Positions 23,301 through 56,700 of a DNA stretch of 64,000 bases are shown here, one piece after another. The notes under the pieces were generated by a model. It did not search any database. It was given only the letters and a program-made list of their open reading frames with translations, and was not told the DNA's origin. Source of the stretch: Phoronis australis. Lineage: Eukaryota; Phoronida; Phoronidae. Within the stretch, counting starts at the first letter, position 1; each line of letters opens with the position of its first letter. The DNA is taken from positions 1,970,569-2,034,568 of the forward strand of contig NMRA01000007.1 of the NCBI GenBank assembly GCA_002633005.1, in the 5' to 3' direction. The position numbers were made by a program, and so were the translations under genes.

Positions 23301-23646
23301 CTGTGACCCCGTAGATAGTCGGTGCGAATATTCAATATGGCGGCAATCAAGACGTTTGAATGACCCTGATTCTGCGAAGTAAGTCAGCAGTTTCGAGCCA
23401 ATGTTTATATTGTCTTTCTTTGGTCATATTTAATTAAAAATATAAAATTCAACGTGACAGTCAAAAATTGAAATCTAAGGAACAAAATGTTTACCAACTC
23501 TTTGTTTTGGTTTATTTTTGTCATATTCAGGTCGACCGATCGGAACTCATGCAGGTGACAGTTTCCGTTAGCAAGCATCAAACAACATCTGACAACAGGA
23601 TTGGAGTACACTTCCAATCTTTGGAGTTGATCTCGCTATTAGAACT
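23301..23646 (+). promoter_or_regulatory. PPP4R3 promoter region and 5' UTR with a short intron
   Basis: A GCGAA|GTAAGT donor at 23379 and a polypyrimidine-CATATTCAG acceptor ending at 23530 bracket a likely 152-base intron in the 5' UTR. The leader then continues to the ATG at 23647. Upstream, ATATGGCGGCAAT (about 23335) resembles a YY1 site. The transcription start itself cannot be seen. Confidence 0.5.
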
Positions 23647-42397
<18,751 letters not shown>

Positions 42398-44800
42398 TCT
42401 TGTCCACTTTTTGAGGTGTGACATAAGCCTGGTGTTAGTCAACCAACAGTACCGGCTACAGGGTCTGATCTACATCTCATAACAGTATGCACCAGTGGGG
42501 ATATGTCTGATCGCAGTTGTTGGCCTGCCCAGAGAGCCTGACGCAGCGCGCGGTGCAACTTGGTCATCTTAATCATTCTTATTCATCATTGTTATCACCA
42601 TTCTCATCATCATGATCATTTCTCTCGTCAGATTGCTTGTTGCAAAGGCGTCACCTAATTGTAATGTCACAAAATGTAGTCCCTTGTCGATGTCAGTCTT
42701 ATGCTGTGTGAATGATTCTATGTGGAATTCCAAAAACTCCCTGCTTGCTACACCTGTGGATGTATCGTATTCAAACCTTTTATGCGTAAAGCACAACCTA
42801 TCTTAAATCTCTTGTTTTTTTATGTTGTCTTTATGCAGTGCAATCCTTACTTGTTTTCAAAACTCCACTGAATCAATTTCTTCATGGTATGTCAGTTATC
42901 ACCTTCATCCAAAGTGTCCAAGTTGACATTTTGATATCAAGATAACACCCCTTCTTTCATCTGTCTAATATTAAAATTGTATGCGGGTGTTCATGTCTTG
43001 TGCCCAGCAATTTCTGTCTGAATCGATACGACACGGATGTTCGGGAGTGACATTAGGATGTCATTGTGTTGGAGACTTAGAGCAGGCACAAACTTGTGAC
43101 TGACAGTGTGTGTATCAGGTGAATTTTATCTCCCCGATCTTATCAATCAGGTTTTAGTGTTGAGGAGTTAGTCATGACGACTAGTGCAAGCTACGGTTCT
43201 ACGGTAATAACGGAACCTTTGGTGTGAAGGAACGCGTTCTCTCAGGGATTTCCATCACTTCAGTTTCTGTGAACGAATTGTCACGCGCGACATATTGTTC
43301 CGTGTTGATTTATGTGAGGTGCAGTTACTATTAGTAGCTGGTGCATTGAAGCTCCTTGGTCTCACCGGCTTTGACAAGTAAATGAGAATGTTGAAGCAGA
43401 CAGTTAGGTTTCTAAAATGGTGTATGTTCAGCGTGTCATTCTTTGTAAATCATTTCAAGTGTTTAGCGTCGTTGATGTCTATATTTTATGTGTATCGTGT
43501 TTTACTGTCTTTGTATCAACTGGGAAGACTATCGGTTGGCAGGAAACGTCACACTCTTGCTAGCCTTAGTGCCATTGTTGTGCTAAGTGGCTGATGTGCC
43601 ACTATCAAAGTTATTCAGTGAATGGCCACAGGTTTTACGCACCCCAGGCCTGTAGTCCAAAACAGTTCTGTTCGAATAGTTGATTTCAGCTGATACTCAT
43701 TTCCGATTCAGTTGGTTACCTTTCCATTTGTGTACTTTTGATTTTAAGATGCTTAGTCATTTGTTGTCAACTGAATTCTTTTGTATGGAACAAGTCTGGG
43801 AATGAGTAACTTTTAGAGCAGTCAACTGAGGTCACACCCAGAGGTTGTGATGCCCAGCAATGGTGACATTTTGCTGCTAATGTAAAATCTTGAGTGTAAA
43901 GTGAAGGGTGTTTTGAATAATATACTAATCAGGGGCCTAGGTAAAGCTGAGGTAAAGCACGCACATGGTTACAAATAGAGGAAATGAGTTGTGTTGAAAC
44001 ATTTGTAGCAGGAATATTTGAGACTTTGTTTCTACGAAAGCTCTGGTACACAGATGGATCATTGGTTCAGTCTACTTTGCCCAATGTTGGTATGTTATGG
44101 ACTTCTGTAACAGATTAAAACTTGGTGTCTATACATGGACAAGATGAGCTGTCATTGATATGTTGGGGACTGGTCTGAGCCTACATGTTACAATGGGTAC
44201 AACCCTACAAGTGTAGCAATTGGATCTATCAAATCTCACGGAGATTGCGTTGGTTGCTTGTTTAATGTTCAACATCATATGCCGTTCTGGTTAATTTGCC
44301 TGTGGATCGCATCATGTGTTTGTCCTTGTGGATTAGTGAATCAATTGTTTAAAATGTTTGCGTGGAACCTCAATGGTCTTGGACTATTCTGGCGCAGTTG
44401 GGGAGATGGTGGTAATGAAATGAATGCAAAGAAATTTATTGTGATGCAATGGATTATGCGTTTCCCTGGTGACGTAAGGGAATGCTGCCAAGCGAAATGT
44501 GTAGTCGCGTTTTGCCTAATGATTCTCATGTTAATTTTCTCACAACAACGGCTTGATTTGGCCAGATGTGTTACCATTGTAAATATGACTGCAAGGAAAC
44601 AAAGAGCTCTTTAGGCCTTCAGCAGTACTTGTTTTAATTATTGTGTAGATATGATTTTATTCAGCTAGTGACGAAGAAGTACTGTTGAGGAACTGGGGTG
44701 TGATTCATGTACCTTGTTTTGTAAAGTACCATATTGGCAGTTTTATCTTTGTCATTGCCATCAATACAAGTTAAAACACTATTAAAGTGTTTTATTTGCG
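42398..44800 (+). other. Probable long 3' UTR of PPP4R3
   Basis: About 2.4 kb without repeats or splice-supported exons follows the stop codon. The first good signal is ATTAAA at 44781-44786, with GT/T-rich sequence after it. A 118-codon frame at 44258-44614 is hydrophobic and cysteine-rich in places, but has no other support. The UTR end is an inference. Confidence 0.4.
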
Positions 44801-45219
44801 TCTAGTTGTTTTACAAGTTTAACCACAAGGAGCCAGTTTCGTCAAAGGTCATTAGTCCAGTATTTGCAGATTCAATTTTTAACTTGGACAAGGTTCATCA
44901 ACATGGCTCATGAAGGTTGTCACGTTTCAATATGAAAATTATCAGTTATTAATCGACACGTTTTCACTCGTGATGTCGTGTGTTCTGTAATGAGCCTACA
45001 GTCATCTGATCTACAACCGAGCTTAGACATTTGATATAAAACAGGCTGCAATTGTGGTTAACTCACCTGCCAATTTCCATGTCAAGTTGGTGTTTGCACT
45101 TATGGTTCATTTGGCACAGCATTCTCCAAAATGGGCTTGAGGCTGCTTGTAGGACAACAAGAGCAACACGGAGCGTTGAAATCCGCTCACAAATGCACTC
45201 CAAACGGTGTCCTAGGGTG

Positions 45220-45910
45220 TTTATTTTGATCATGAAAATGGCCACTGGGTGGTGCAAAATACTTCGAATCCATCAAAAAACAGGTAAATGACACCGTTTT
45301 TTTAACAGAAAGCTATTTGCCATATTGCATGAAAATCCGTCAAGGAACTTGAGAGAAACAGAGCAAATGGAAAAAATGAAATTGCCAATTGTTCGTCGGA
45401 TCCGTCTGAAAGTTGTCTTCTGTTGTCCACTTCATATGAATACACGTGCTAACATTTATAAAGATCCTGTAGAGAGCTTTTAAGCTCTCTCTGTTAAAAC
45501 AGATACAGCTAAGGACATATATGCCAATTTTCACAGTTATCCTACGGGCGGTTTGGTTGACGGAAGCCAGATGTTAAAAACAGACAAGAAAACAGCAAAA
45601 ATGGCCACTAGGTGGCACAAAATTTGTTGAATCCTGAAAACGGGAAAATGTAACCGTTTCTTTAAAAGATAGCCTTTCACCAAATTTCATGAAAATTCCA
45701 CGATAAACAGGAAAGCAGAAAAACTGAAATTGCCACTAGGGGGCACAGTGTTCATCAGATCCATCTGAAAGTCGTCCTCTTGTTAACTTCATACGAATAC
45801 AAGTACTAAACTTAATAAAGATCCTGCAGAAGACTCGGGAGATACAGGTATGGGCGCAAAAAAAACTGACACTAGGAGGCACCACAGTAGTCAAAGGCAA
45901 CGGAAAATCA
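45220..45910. repeat. Interspersed repeat (family B), copy 2, inverted, two units
   Basis: Two units about 365 bases apart each carry AAAATGGCCACTRGGTGG, a poly-T/ATGAAAAT stretch, AAATTGCCA and ATCCRTCTGAAAGT, ending in TAAAGATCCTG. These are reverse complements of the phrases at 4110-4822. The internal order shows tandem unit structure inside a dispersed family. Confidence 0.8.
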
Positions 45911-47762
45911 TAGTCCATCGTCCTTTAAATACGCGACTTGTCCATAAGCCCCAACATAACCCAAGTTTGTTTGGTTTGTGTAGTCTGAAACTAAATTTGG
46001 ACAAGACATTTCCTCTCCACATAATTTTTGCCCTCGGATATCACAAGAGTTACTTGTGGGTGTGTAGCAGATGGTGAATTCCACCATCGACGCAGAAGGT
46101 GGCATTAAACAATTCAAGGCACGCTCGTGCAAAGTACAAGATAAAATGTACAATTTAAATACTTTACTGAACGAAAAACACACAGGATTCTCTGGAATGC
46201 TGGTTCTGTTTAATAAATAAATTCTTACAATTTTCAAAGAATGTAGGAATCCATGCTTCAAATAAATGATACCTTTTAAATTCAAAACATAAACTGACAG
46301 AAAAAAAGAAACCATCCATATGACTGCTAAACACCATTCAGTTGTGAAGCAGTGGCTCCATCTGTTGTGTGGTCAGAGAACTAGCCAAATGTAGCCTCCT
46401 AAGACCAATGCCATTAACTCATTCCAATTAATAAACACAGTTCTCCTGAAATTCAAAAATCACTTCCTAGTCAATACTTGGTGTTTCTTGCAATCAAAAA
46501 ATAGCTGAAAACGTGTCTAACAACTTCAATTATGTTACAGCTCTATTAGGACGATTGGTGTCTTTCCTCACAAGTGAAAACAGATGTTTGTGAAATCCCT
46601 CCCCTTATATATATACTTAACCGGGTTATCACTGGGGAACTTGAAATCAGAGAGGATATTAAGCTGAGTACTGGCGCCTAAAACAAAATTTTTGATGACA
46701 CGGTGGGCGCAAACCAGAATGGTAGATCAGGTTAATGATAAAGCGTGTTTATTGACATTGAACATCGTGTGCTCGAATCAAATAAAACATCCGCAGATTG
46801 TAGACAAAGTAGTAAGGAGTTTACTGTCTCGAATAGAGTGATTGCGCACATTATTTCGTGACCCAGCTTTTCATGCAGCACCTACTTTTAGACTTTCCAG
46901 TGCAAACGTTACTCATCCAATGAGACGCCAGTGGATTGATCACAAGAACGCTTTCATTTTTTCACACATAAGTACGATAATTAGAAAAGAACCATTTCAT
47001 GTCTTCAGAAAAGAGAAGGGAAAGTATAGTATTTTCCACCCTGAAAACACCAAGGTTCCACTGAAACTGACCATTATTTATAGTAGGGAGCTAAAATTCT
47101 GATAAGACAATCATCCTTTTAGGAGGTCTTGACCGTATCAATTGGGGGTCAAGCGAAACATGGGCACATAAAAGTGATATTTTGGAAATTTCGAGGGTGG
47201 GTGGCAAACTGAGCATGGAGATTAACCCGGAAAAGTATTGTAGTTTTAAGAAACAAACCCTAACACAAATGACACGGACAGAATTACAAAAGTGGCATGT
47301 GCAATTTTTGCACAAAAAGTGATGGAAGGGTTTAGAAAACAAAACACTCAGACTTGACTTTTAATAGCAGCACCCTCAAACCACTTAAGGACGGATTAAA
47401 ATGCAGAACAGCAGTAGGGAATTCGAAATTATGTAGATGGCACTAGTGCAAAATGACCTAATTATAAAAATGCCTGCAATTCTGTAATCGCATAAAAACA
47501 TGTCACAAATGCCTCCATGTTGATGAAGCACGTTCTGCTCCATCTATTGAGATGTTACAACGAGGGAAATTTCTTCAATAGTGCCATCTAGTGACCATCG
47601 AGTACCCTAGTGGGACCCCTTAAAATATGCAGAGAAAATGAACAAACATCCCAACCATTAAGTACAGTAACATACACACACATTTTTCGTCCTATAACTT
47701 AGCCCGAGAGAGAATGTCCTTCCAAATTAACAAATACTGAAAGATCTGCAGTGTATGGTGTA
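45911..47762. other. Intergenic, no gene seen
   Basis: AT-rich DNA with scattered short frames and no family resemblance. A family-B-like phrase GTGCCATCTAGTGACCAT at 47581-47598 may be a further remnant. Confidence 0.35.
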
Positions 47763-48220
47763 CAGACCCTGATTTTCCATTTCCAAAAACAGAGAAATCT
47801 GTTAAGTAAACATTACAATTTTGTTTTCCTATTGGTTTGTAAACTAGCAAATCGCGCTTAACCAGTCCAAAGTGATAACAAGAAAATGACTTGGGAATTT
47901 TGCTTCACATTTACTAATGAGTTATGCAACAGCTCCGTTTTACCGAAAACTAGCTTCACGCCATATTTATTGTCCCTCAAAACAGGAAAAACAACAGCAT
48001 CACCTTCAGAACCTACTTGAACATGTTGGCTGCAAAACATCTAATCGATTTGTGGCCAGAATCATGGAATTTGATGGACTTCATGCTCACTTTTTTAAAT
48101 TAAAAAACCAAGAATATTATAATTATTTATCTGCAACTGAAATATTTGAATTCAGTTCAAAACCACAAAATCCGCAAGAGAAGTCAGATTCCGTCTGTGT
48201 TCTGTTATCATAGAAAATCA
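47763..48220. repeat. Interspersed repeat (family G), copy 2
   Basis: See the copy at 27505-27955. Conserved phrases include ACCCTGATTTTCCATTTCC, CAAAAACAGAGAAATC, CATCACCTTCAGAACC, GATTTGTGGCCAGAATCATGG and TATCTGCAACTGAA. The 98-codon frame across it is repeat-derived. Confidence 0.65.
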
Positions 48221-50744
48221 GGATCTCCAAGGGTGAGATCAGTACATGAAAGGATATTTTTACGAGTGGATTCAAGTTATTACCTAGGGGCAGGAAATAG
48301 AAACATGCAAAATGAGCGCAACTATAACTGCTGACATTTCAGCTCGACTCAGTTTCGTATCATTCTAGTCACAATACGTAAACATCTAGCGGATAGATGC
48401 TACCCGATCAATTTAAATCCACCCGTTTACAAGTTAAACACAAATTCCAGTGGAAAGGATGCCACGGAAAAACACTACAGATTCACTCTAACAATGCAAA
48501 GAACACTGGCACATGGTCGTAACACACTGAGCTCTTACCGTTGTCCCTCATCGAGAGCTAAATATAAATGAACTACTGTTATCTCTCCAACGACATCTGA
48601 TCATGAGGTACTATCATAGTTATTTTGCACAAAAATAGTAGCTAAAACTGTCTTCTTTTAAAACTGACTACAGAGCTACAAATTGTCACAATACGGTTTA
48701 TGAGATATTAACTTTACATCATGTTTTGTGCTAAATAAGTGATGAATAAGCCTTCTCCAATTTTAACAAATAGCTATACAACAAGCTTAGTGTCTCCAGC
48801 TTGTTACAATAAACCTCTATTTGTCAGTATTCAATGAACGTGAAACTGTTTGCTCAGAACTATATGAATGGCCCTCAGACTCATTGGGGATCTGTACATC
48901 CAAGGACTCATCACAGAATAAAAGCAAGGCAAGAACAGTTGAAAAGATTTTTCTATCTTGGGCAAGCCCAAATATGTTCATAGGCCCGGGCATACATTAT
49001 GTTTTATTAATTAAACTACTGGCAGATTTAGGCTGTCTTAAAAGGTGGGCCGGACCAAAATTTTTTAAGGAAAAATGTCAGCGTCAGCCTAAAAATGGTA
49101 CATCAACAACATCTTTTCTAATTCTGGTCATGCATGGGGGGAACCGGCCCCCTGGCCCCCTAAAGGCCTTTTTTTAATTCATTGCCAAGAAGCAGTTCAC
49201 ATGAGTCTCTTGATACTGAAACTGGATCTGGAAACTGTTTGAACAAGCGCAACTTAACCCTAGCATTAAGAATGCAAAATGCTGAAACAGAACAGGAATG
49301 CGCAATAGCACCATAAACAAGTTATTATTGGAAAAAATGGATACAGAAAACTACAGGAAAGAGACAATGATTAAGAACTGTCACAATAAAAGCTAAGACA
49401 ATAACGTCTCCAAAAGTCTGCAACAGCATAACTTAGAGACATACTTTATAACCCAAATAACAATAGTATTTTAAAATCTACTTCAGGAAGCACATTTTGC
49501 ATCACAATCACTTGACACAACATGGACGGACAGCACACTAGTGTGAGAATACGTGTAATGTGAACAAACGTAGAACTTACAATAACACAGTAAATACTTT
49601 ACAATAACACTCATTGGTCAAACTCGTTATGCTATGGGATCAATTTAATGTAATGTTAACGTGCCAGGTCACAAATTATGTTCTGGTAACCAGCCAGGAT
49701 ACATAACAGTGTGAACAAGATTGCACCACCTATTTTGAGCATCATATCAGATGAGAGTATTGTTCATTTGACTCAAACACTGATTTGGGCACAAATCCAA
49801 AGTGTCACTATCAGAAAAAAAGTAAATTGGAAAATATAACGACTGGAATTACCAATTTCCATAAATCATAACAATAAAGTAATTGCTGAATGTTATGCTT
49901 TTGCAACGCAGCTGTGGCAGAACACACAGGACCAATGACCCCCATGTCACAGACGAAGGCGTATTTTAAGAGGGGTGAAGAGGGAAGTGACGTTAGTTTG
50001 AGTCACGGTTCATGCAAGAAAAAATACCGACTTCAGGATGACACGCCAGATTTTTGTTCCTTTCTCTCCTTTGTCATCCCAGTTCAAGTTCACAAATTTG
50101 GACTACTTTCATTATTAACAAAATTAAATACATTGTTAAAGTCAAACCAAAGCTCATGGGAGCAATGACCACAAATTTCACGATCAAGCATATCAAAATA
50201 CCATTTCACGGGCTATTAGAAACCTTCACCTTTGCAGTGACCAGAATGGAGATCCTATTTTCATGAAAACTACCATATGAACTAAATAAACGCGAAATAC
50301 GAATTACAAAGCAGGTTACCGAACCACACATGGTATGTGTTAAAATTTCCCACACCATGATCAAAATTGTTTCTCATCCCCAAACAGATCGTTGAGTGTA
50401 CGAGCATGTAAAGAGTATCAAAAAGGATTCAGTTTTGACAAGGCTGGCAAATCCCTCCAAAACTGGACCTCTCCATAGCAAATGCAAGTTATCTCCCAAT
50501 GTCTTTTGATGGCTGCAACCAAAGAAAACTTTTGAGACCAGTTTGTTGCAGTTCATCAATCTATTCATGATTTTTGTGTTGAAGCCATGACAATGAATGA
50601 AATGACCTTTTAAGACATTTCCCCAGAAGGAAAGAGTCATTGGTCCTACATGCACTAACAGTCCCCATTGGTTTGTAGAAGCTTGCCAGGTGACTAGTAT
50701 CTGAGAGTAGCAGACATAGGATAACGGCACACGACACAACAGAT
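48221..50744. other. Intergenic / CFAP36 3' flank
   Basis: No exon recognised. Part adjacent to 50744 must be the CFAP36 3' UTR, but no convincing minus-strand AATAAA was found close by. G/C runs near 49135-49165 are repeat debris. Confidence 0.35.
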
Positions 50745-53700
50745 TCAGTCTTTCTTACCAACAACTTCGCTCCTTAGACGAGCTGCAATTGCTTTTCTCA
50801 TTGCCAATTTTTTCTCATCCTCTGCCGAGGTCACCTCTCCCGTCATGGCCGATCGAGCCACTCGGGCAGACTTCGGACGAGATGATCCTGTTTGGCTCTT
50901 CTCGTGTGTGATCAATTGCTTCTCGCGCTCCTTCTGCTTCCTTGCCACAAGTTTTGCACGTTGCTCTTGTAAGAACTTCTGCCGTCTTTCCAACTCTTCT
51001 GGCGAAAGCTGCTGAAACGCCTCCTATAGGCAAAATTCCACGTATGAAGCATGACTGTCTCATATGCAGTCAAACTGCATTATTGCGAGTCTGATTAAAA
51101 GCATTAGCTCACTTATATAGCATTCCACAGAGTCAAAGTGGGAATCGTTTCTAAATCATTCGGCCAAATAATCACCAAGGAAGTAGTTAGCCTGTGAATT
51201 CCACTTCATGACTTACCACAGCCTTTTGCAGGGCAGTGTTACTGTCCTTGCTCTCTGACTCGGACAGAGCAGATTGTAGCCACTTGTTAGCTGCATCCTC
51301 CCCAGAAACGCCTTCACTTCTTGTCACAGCTATCTTCGGCGCTGGCTGTTTAGCAGGAGCAGCAACTGGCTGAAAACGAGGCTCACACGCTACACAGTAT
51401 GTCAGCTTTGAAGGAACACTTTTAAGCTTTTGGCTTTATCTAACTTTCCTTTCAATTCCAAACAGCGGCGAGAGGCAGATTATGAATAATTGGAAGAAAC
51501 AATTTACGAGAATCAGGAAAAGAATCAGAACTTAATCTTTCGAACTGCACTTACAAAATCAAAATAACATCAATTCGTTCGCTAATATGGTCTTTTCGAT
51601 TATCTTAAGCTATAGTACATACGCAACGCAAAAGCCCTTTTACCCACGCGACTAGTAACAGTCAATTAGCATGGTAGTACAGAAATAATGAAGCAAAATC
51701 TGCTTATAACACCACTCAAAAAAAAACTTTGTGAAGTCATAAAATTAATACAATTATTCGCTTGAGCTGAACCTTTTGCAACGAAAACTTTCTGACAATA
51801 AATTAATCATAATCTGTCCAGGCTCCTAACGATTCCTACAGTACAAGACAAAAGTAATCCATCAAAATACTGTTAACTGCTAATGATGGCCAATTTCATT
51901 AGCAGCAAAAATGACTTGTACCAACTATAAGGGCGGCAAAATTCTAATTAGAGACTGGTTTAGCCACCTTACTAACTCTCCTGTTAATCCACCTTCATTC
52001 TCGGTCATGAGAAGATTACTGTGACGATAAAATGACTGGTACCTACTATAACGGTGGCAAAATTCTAATTAAATAATGGCTTTTAGCCACTTTGCTAACT
52101 CTCCTGTTAATCCACCTTCATTCTTGGTCATGAGAAGATTACTGTGACGATAAAATGACTGGTACCTACTATAACGGTGGCAAAATTCTAATTAAAGAAT
52201 GGCTTTTAGCCACCTTACTAACTTTCCTGTTAATTATCCTTTTGTTCTTAGTTAGGCTGGAAGATGACTCTGACGATTAATTCGCCTTCCGCTCAGGCAT
52301 CATGAATTCCTGGTCATTTTGTCAGAATACTTTTGGCTTTTATTGAATAACATCAACATCTATCGGAAGCAACTCAAAATATTGTTAATCTTACTTTAGC
52401 TGCTGCGGGAGGAGGCTTGGTCTCACTTTTCGCCTTGTCATCAATGACCAAGTCTTTCATCGCCTAAAATAAACAGTCAATGCAGTTAAGCAAACAATTG
52501 CTATTCCATGCCATAACAGTTCTATAGTTTCATCAAATTTCAAAATTATGCAGGACTTAGAAAAAAAAACATTATGATGAAAATTCTTTAATTTGGGACA
52601 GGAATAATTGCAAGAATTGCAATATTTCTATTTTTCAGAGGCTTAACACATTGTTGCAAATGCTCAAAATTTTACCAAATATTGTTTGGTAATAGCTATG
52701 TCATACAAACCATGCTAGAAGCAAGCTAAATTTTCTTGGTAAGTTATTTTTGTTGAGAAATTTGAGAAAATGAAGTTTCACCTGTCAGCCATGCTGTGTT
52801 CCAAACTGAAGAATTTTTGCAGTACAAGATTAAAAAATTGGCCTGAGGCATTTTTATGCAATTTCGTTGATTTTCTGATGAGAAAATGTCCGTTTTTAAA
52901 ACAACTGTATTAGAAGTAATTTCCTGGACCCACTTGTGCACAAACCAAACCAATTAGTTCAGATTTCAAGTTGACTAGTCTGCCCAAAGCCGTCATACAA
53001 CCGTTACTGTCGTCTGCCACCCTCACGCCACTTATCACCTGTTGGACAGCAGCTGTTTCTTTCTGTTTGATATTTTCAAGAGCTACAGCCTCTTTCTGAA
53101 TGACTTCAACCACCTTTTTTGCTTCAGCCGTCGACTTCTCTGCAGGCAGATCTGGTTCACTGGACAATACAATGAAGTGACTATCAATGATATGACCCAC
53201 TTAGTCAAAGTACTGATCCAAAACAACATACTACTTTTCTAGAACAACACATTTGAATTTTGAAATTCAATTTAAAATTCGTTTTATCTGATTACAAAAC
53301 AGAAATGAGGATGTGAGCAGTTTATAGATCTATTAAATTACCGTACTTTAACACAGCAACCAGCACAAGGTGCTCAGAGTTCTTTCCCCCGTCCGGAGCA
53401 GCAGGGTCAGTCTTATCACCACCTCCTTTAGTACTGTTGGAATCATCAACTACGGGTATGAGAGACTCGGGCAACTGTCCATATTGCTTCATAAGCAACA
53501 TCATAGCTTGCTGCTGCAACTCGAGGTTTCGCTGACGCATCAGGTGGCGAAATAATGAATAGCTCTCAGCAGCTAGCACTTGCTCAAACACGTTCTGACA
53601 AAAGACGATAAGAATTTAATGTCTGAGAAAACTAAACAAGGCAGTGAACATGACCAATGAATAAAACATGACCAAAAACTGAACAAGACCATAAACAGTG

Positions 53701-56700
53701 CCATATGTTAAAACAAATCCCAGCACTTCTGATGAGTATTTAGCACCTTTGACACAAGAACACAGACCCATCGTGAAACTTGGAGATATCTCACTTGCAC
53801 CTAGATGCAAAATATAAACAAAATCTACCAGCTTTCGCCTTCTAGGACATAAACAAAAGACATTCTTTTAAAAAGCTCCCGGTTTTGGCCAGAGTGCAAG
53901 AATATTGTTCAGGAATTGGTGACCACAAATGTCCACCAATACCCATTTTATGATACAGCAACGATATGGTGAAATTTTCTGGATTGTAAGATAGTGATAG
54001 AGTAATTTGTGTCCAAATAATAAATGTCAACTGTGCTCTTTCATGTAACTTGGATGGATATTTTGAAGGAGAGGAATTTCACAGCGTTTCTTTAAAGTCT
54101 TTCCTACCACCAAGTCCTTAAATCACTTTTGTTGAAAGTTATAATGCTCAAATAATTCATATAAAAAGTCCAATGTCATAAATTTCCATAAATGGAAGAA
54201 ATGGCAATTCGTCTTTCTTAACTCTGCTCGTCTTGACCTCCAGGATTTGGAATTAGGTCACAGGGCACACAGAAACTGTGCTAAAGAGTTCCAAATTGGA
54301 CATTTTCGAATGCCAGAGGAGATGTATTTCTTTGTCATCAGGATTTTATTGCAGTGCATGTCAAGGATAGCAGAATAAAATTCTGTTTCCAAGTCACAAT
54401 GTATAATAACCAGTCGTGTCTCATAATTCCGGTCATTCTGACAGCAAATTTCACTTGCACTCGGCCATGGTGACAGAGAGTTACTTGCGCTTAGATGCGA
54501 CAGAGAATTCCAGATCATTCTGTCAGATTATTTTTGGCGTTTACTATAAAATGATACACCAAAGGGGACAATATCAAATCGCCAATCACTGGGTAACAGG
54601 ACTAAATATCTATGGCCTTGATGTGACTAAAAGTATTAATTGGAAATGGATATCTCAAAACAGAAACAACAAATAAGCTCTCTTTACATATAGTGAGCAC
54701 AAAATTAGCATAATCTAAGGGTCAAAATGTTGTTGAAACAAGAAGCATCTGAAATGCTTGTATTTGCTCCTGTTCGTTGCAAACCTGCGATAAACACTGT
54801 AAAAGCTTACCTTGAAAACCTCTCGTAAGTCAGGTTTTTTATTCATATCCGAAAGCTTCTTTACTATTTCTTCATGACTAAGACCAGAATCTTGTCTAAA
54901 TCCTTCAAGTATAGCAGTAACCTAAAACCCAAGCATGGGAGCAATAACCAACAAAATTTGAGGACTCAAATGACTGTGAACACAGCGAACCAAAAGTCGC
55001 CAAGGCATGATGATAAAATCTAGCAGAAATTCCTCAGTTTAGAATTGAAGAAATTTTACCATAGATGCGCAAAATATTCACACGGGAAAATGGTGACCCC
55101 CGCCTAGGTTTATCTTGTAACTGTAAAGACTGTGACTGTGGCACGTTTGCATATGGCAGCATTGTAGTCAAATGCCGTGGAACGTATCAATAAGACTATC
55201 ACCCATTTCCGTCCTTTCTTGAAAATCACATGAAATATGTCCATAAAATTTTTGCAATCGAACTAATGGACAAAAAGCTTTTTACAGGCTAAGGAGCAAC
55301 CTACTGGATGGCACTGTTACATGCCTACAACATATAGCGCATGGAAACAATTGGAAACGTCTGTCAAACAAATAAGAAAGTCTTCTGTTTTCTAAAAGGA
55401 GACAAGCAGACTTGAATATATCCTTCACGAAGAACCATAACGGGGCTCTCGTGTTTTTAGCTAAGGTGTTTAGTGCACTGGGCCCAACCACAAGGCCTGC
55501 ACACGTCTGATGCACCACAAATGACATCAGGCCATCTGCACTCTTTTTTAACGAAGAAACAAAACTAAAAAACATCAAGTCCTACTAGAGGTTAGTAATA
55601 ATATTTACACCAACTTTCAAAGGAATTTTGGAAATTTGGTGGATTTATTTAATTTTGAACATAAAAATCCGATAACAATTTAGAGACAGTTTTACCTATA
55701 TGAATAAAAAATGACATATGTTTAGTTTCAATGATCTTGATGACAAAAACGAAACCGGTTGTAAGTGAAGATTTTTACAATACTTGGCATACTGCAATGT
55801 TGCCTTTCTTGTCATCGTCCACCAAAATCAGCAATTGTCACTTACGGGTATCCTGGATTTTGAGAACCAGTTTGATGTCCCCTTATTCAGCGTGGAAAAC
55901 TGGTTCTCAAAATGGTGGACACCTGCAAGGGACTATTACCGCAACCTCTAGACACTTAATCACATTTCAGCCAAGAATGTCAGCATCTACTGTACATTTC
56001 GAGAGGGTTGCAGCAGCGATCCGTCCTAGGGGTCACCAATCATATGAATGAAAAACAAAAAAGTTACTGTGGGAATGCATTCCACATGGACACTCATGCA
56101 GTAATTAATTAACAAGAGATTCATTTCACCCAGTGTTTTGAACAGCACTAGGCAACTATACAAGATAAGTGCTATAAGCAGACTGGACAGTGTCATTGAA
56201 ATAATCAATATGTCATTCTTCAGAGCTATACATGAAGACATGCGAAAGGGATCAATCATACACCGGCTTCAGGAATTCCCAGTTGATTATGCGCTGGGCA
56301 AAATGATTTACCATATCTAAGAAAGGGACAAACAAACAACATATTTCATTGCCCCATCATAAAATACTAGAGGGTGCTTGAACAGCCACAATACTACATA
56401 TACTTTTCGAACTAGATGACATACTGCTGTTGTGTGCTGGTCATTTTTATATAATTATCAAAATATTTAAATAAAATCAAGTTTGTTGTTCCAAGTAAAT
56501 ATTTCTGTAGTGCTAAGAGGTGTGTCGGAGGGCATTGACAAGCTGGACCCTCATTGGATAATGTATGATGCATTGTTCTCTTATGACAAAGAAAAAAGTG
56601 CTAGAGATTTCAAAAACTAAAACAAACACCGAATTCAACTCAATTCTTTTACGAAAGAATTAAAACGCATTGCACGATTTACCTAGTTTTCCAAACATAG

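Noticed and set aside
44258-44614. 118-codon frame after PPP4R3
   Set aside because: No family resemblance, splice sites or promoter; lies in the probable 3' UTR.
48821-49177. 118-codon plus-strand frame
   Set aside because: Ends in repeat-derived Pro/Gly text and has no splice or homology support.
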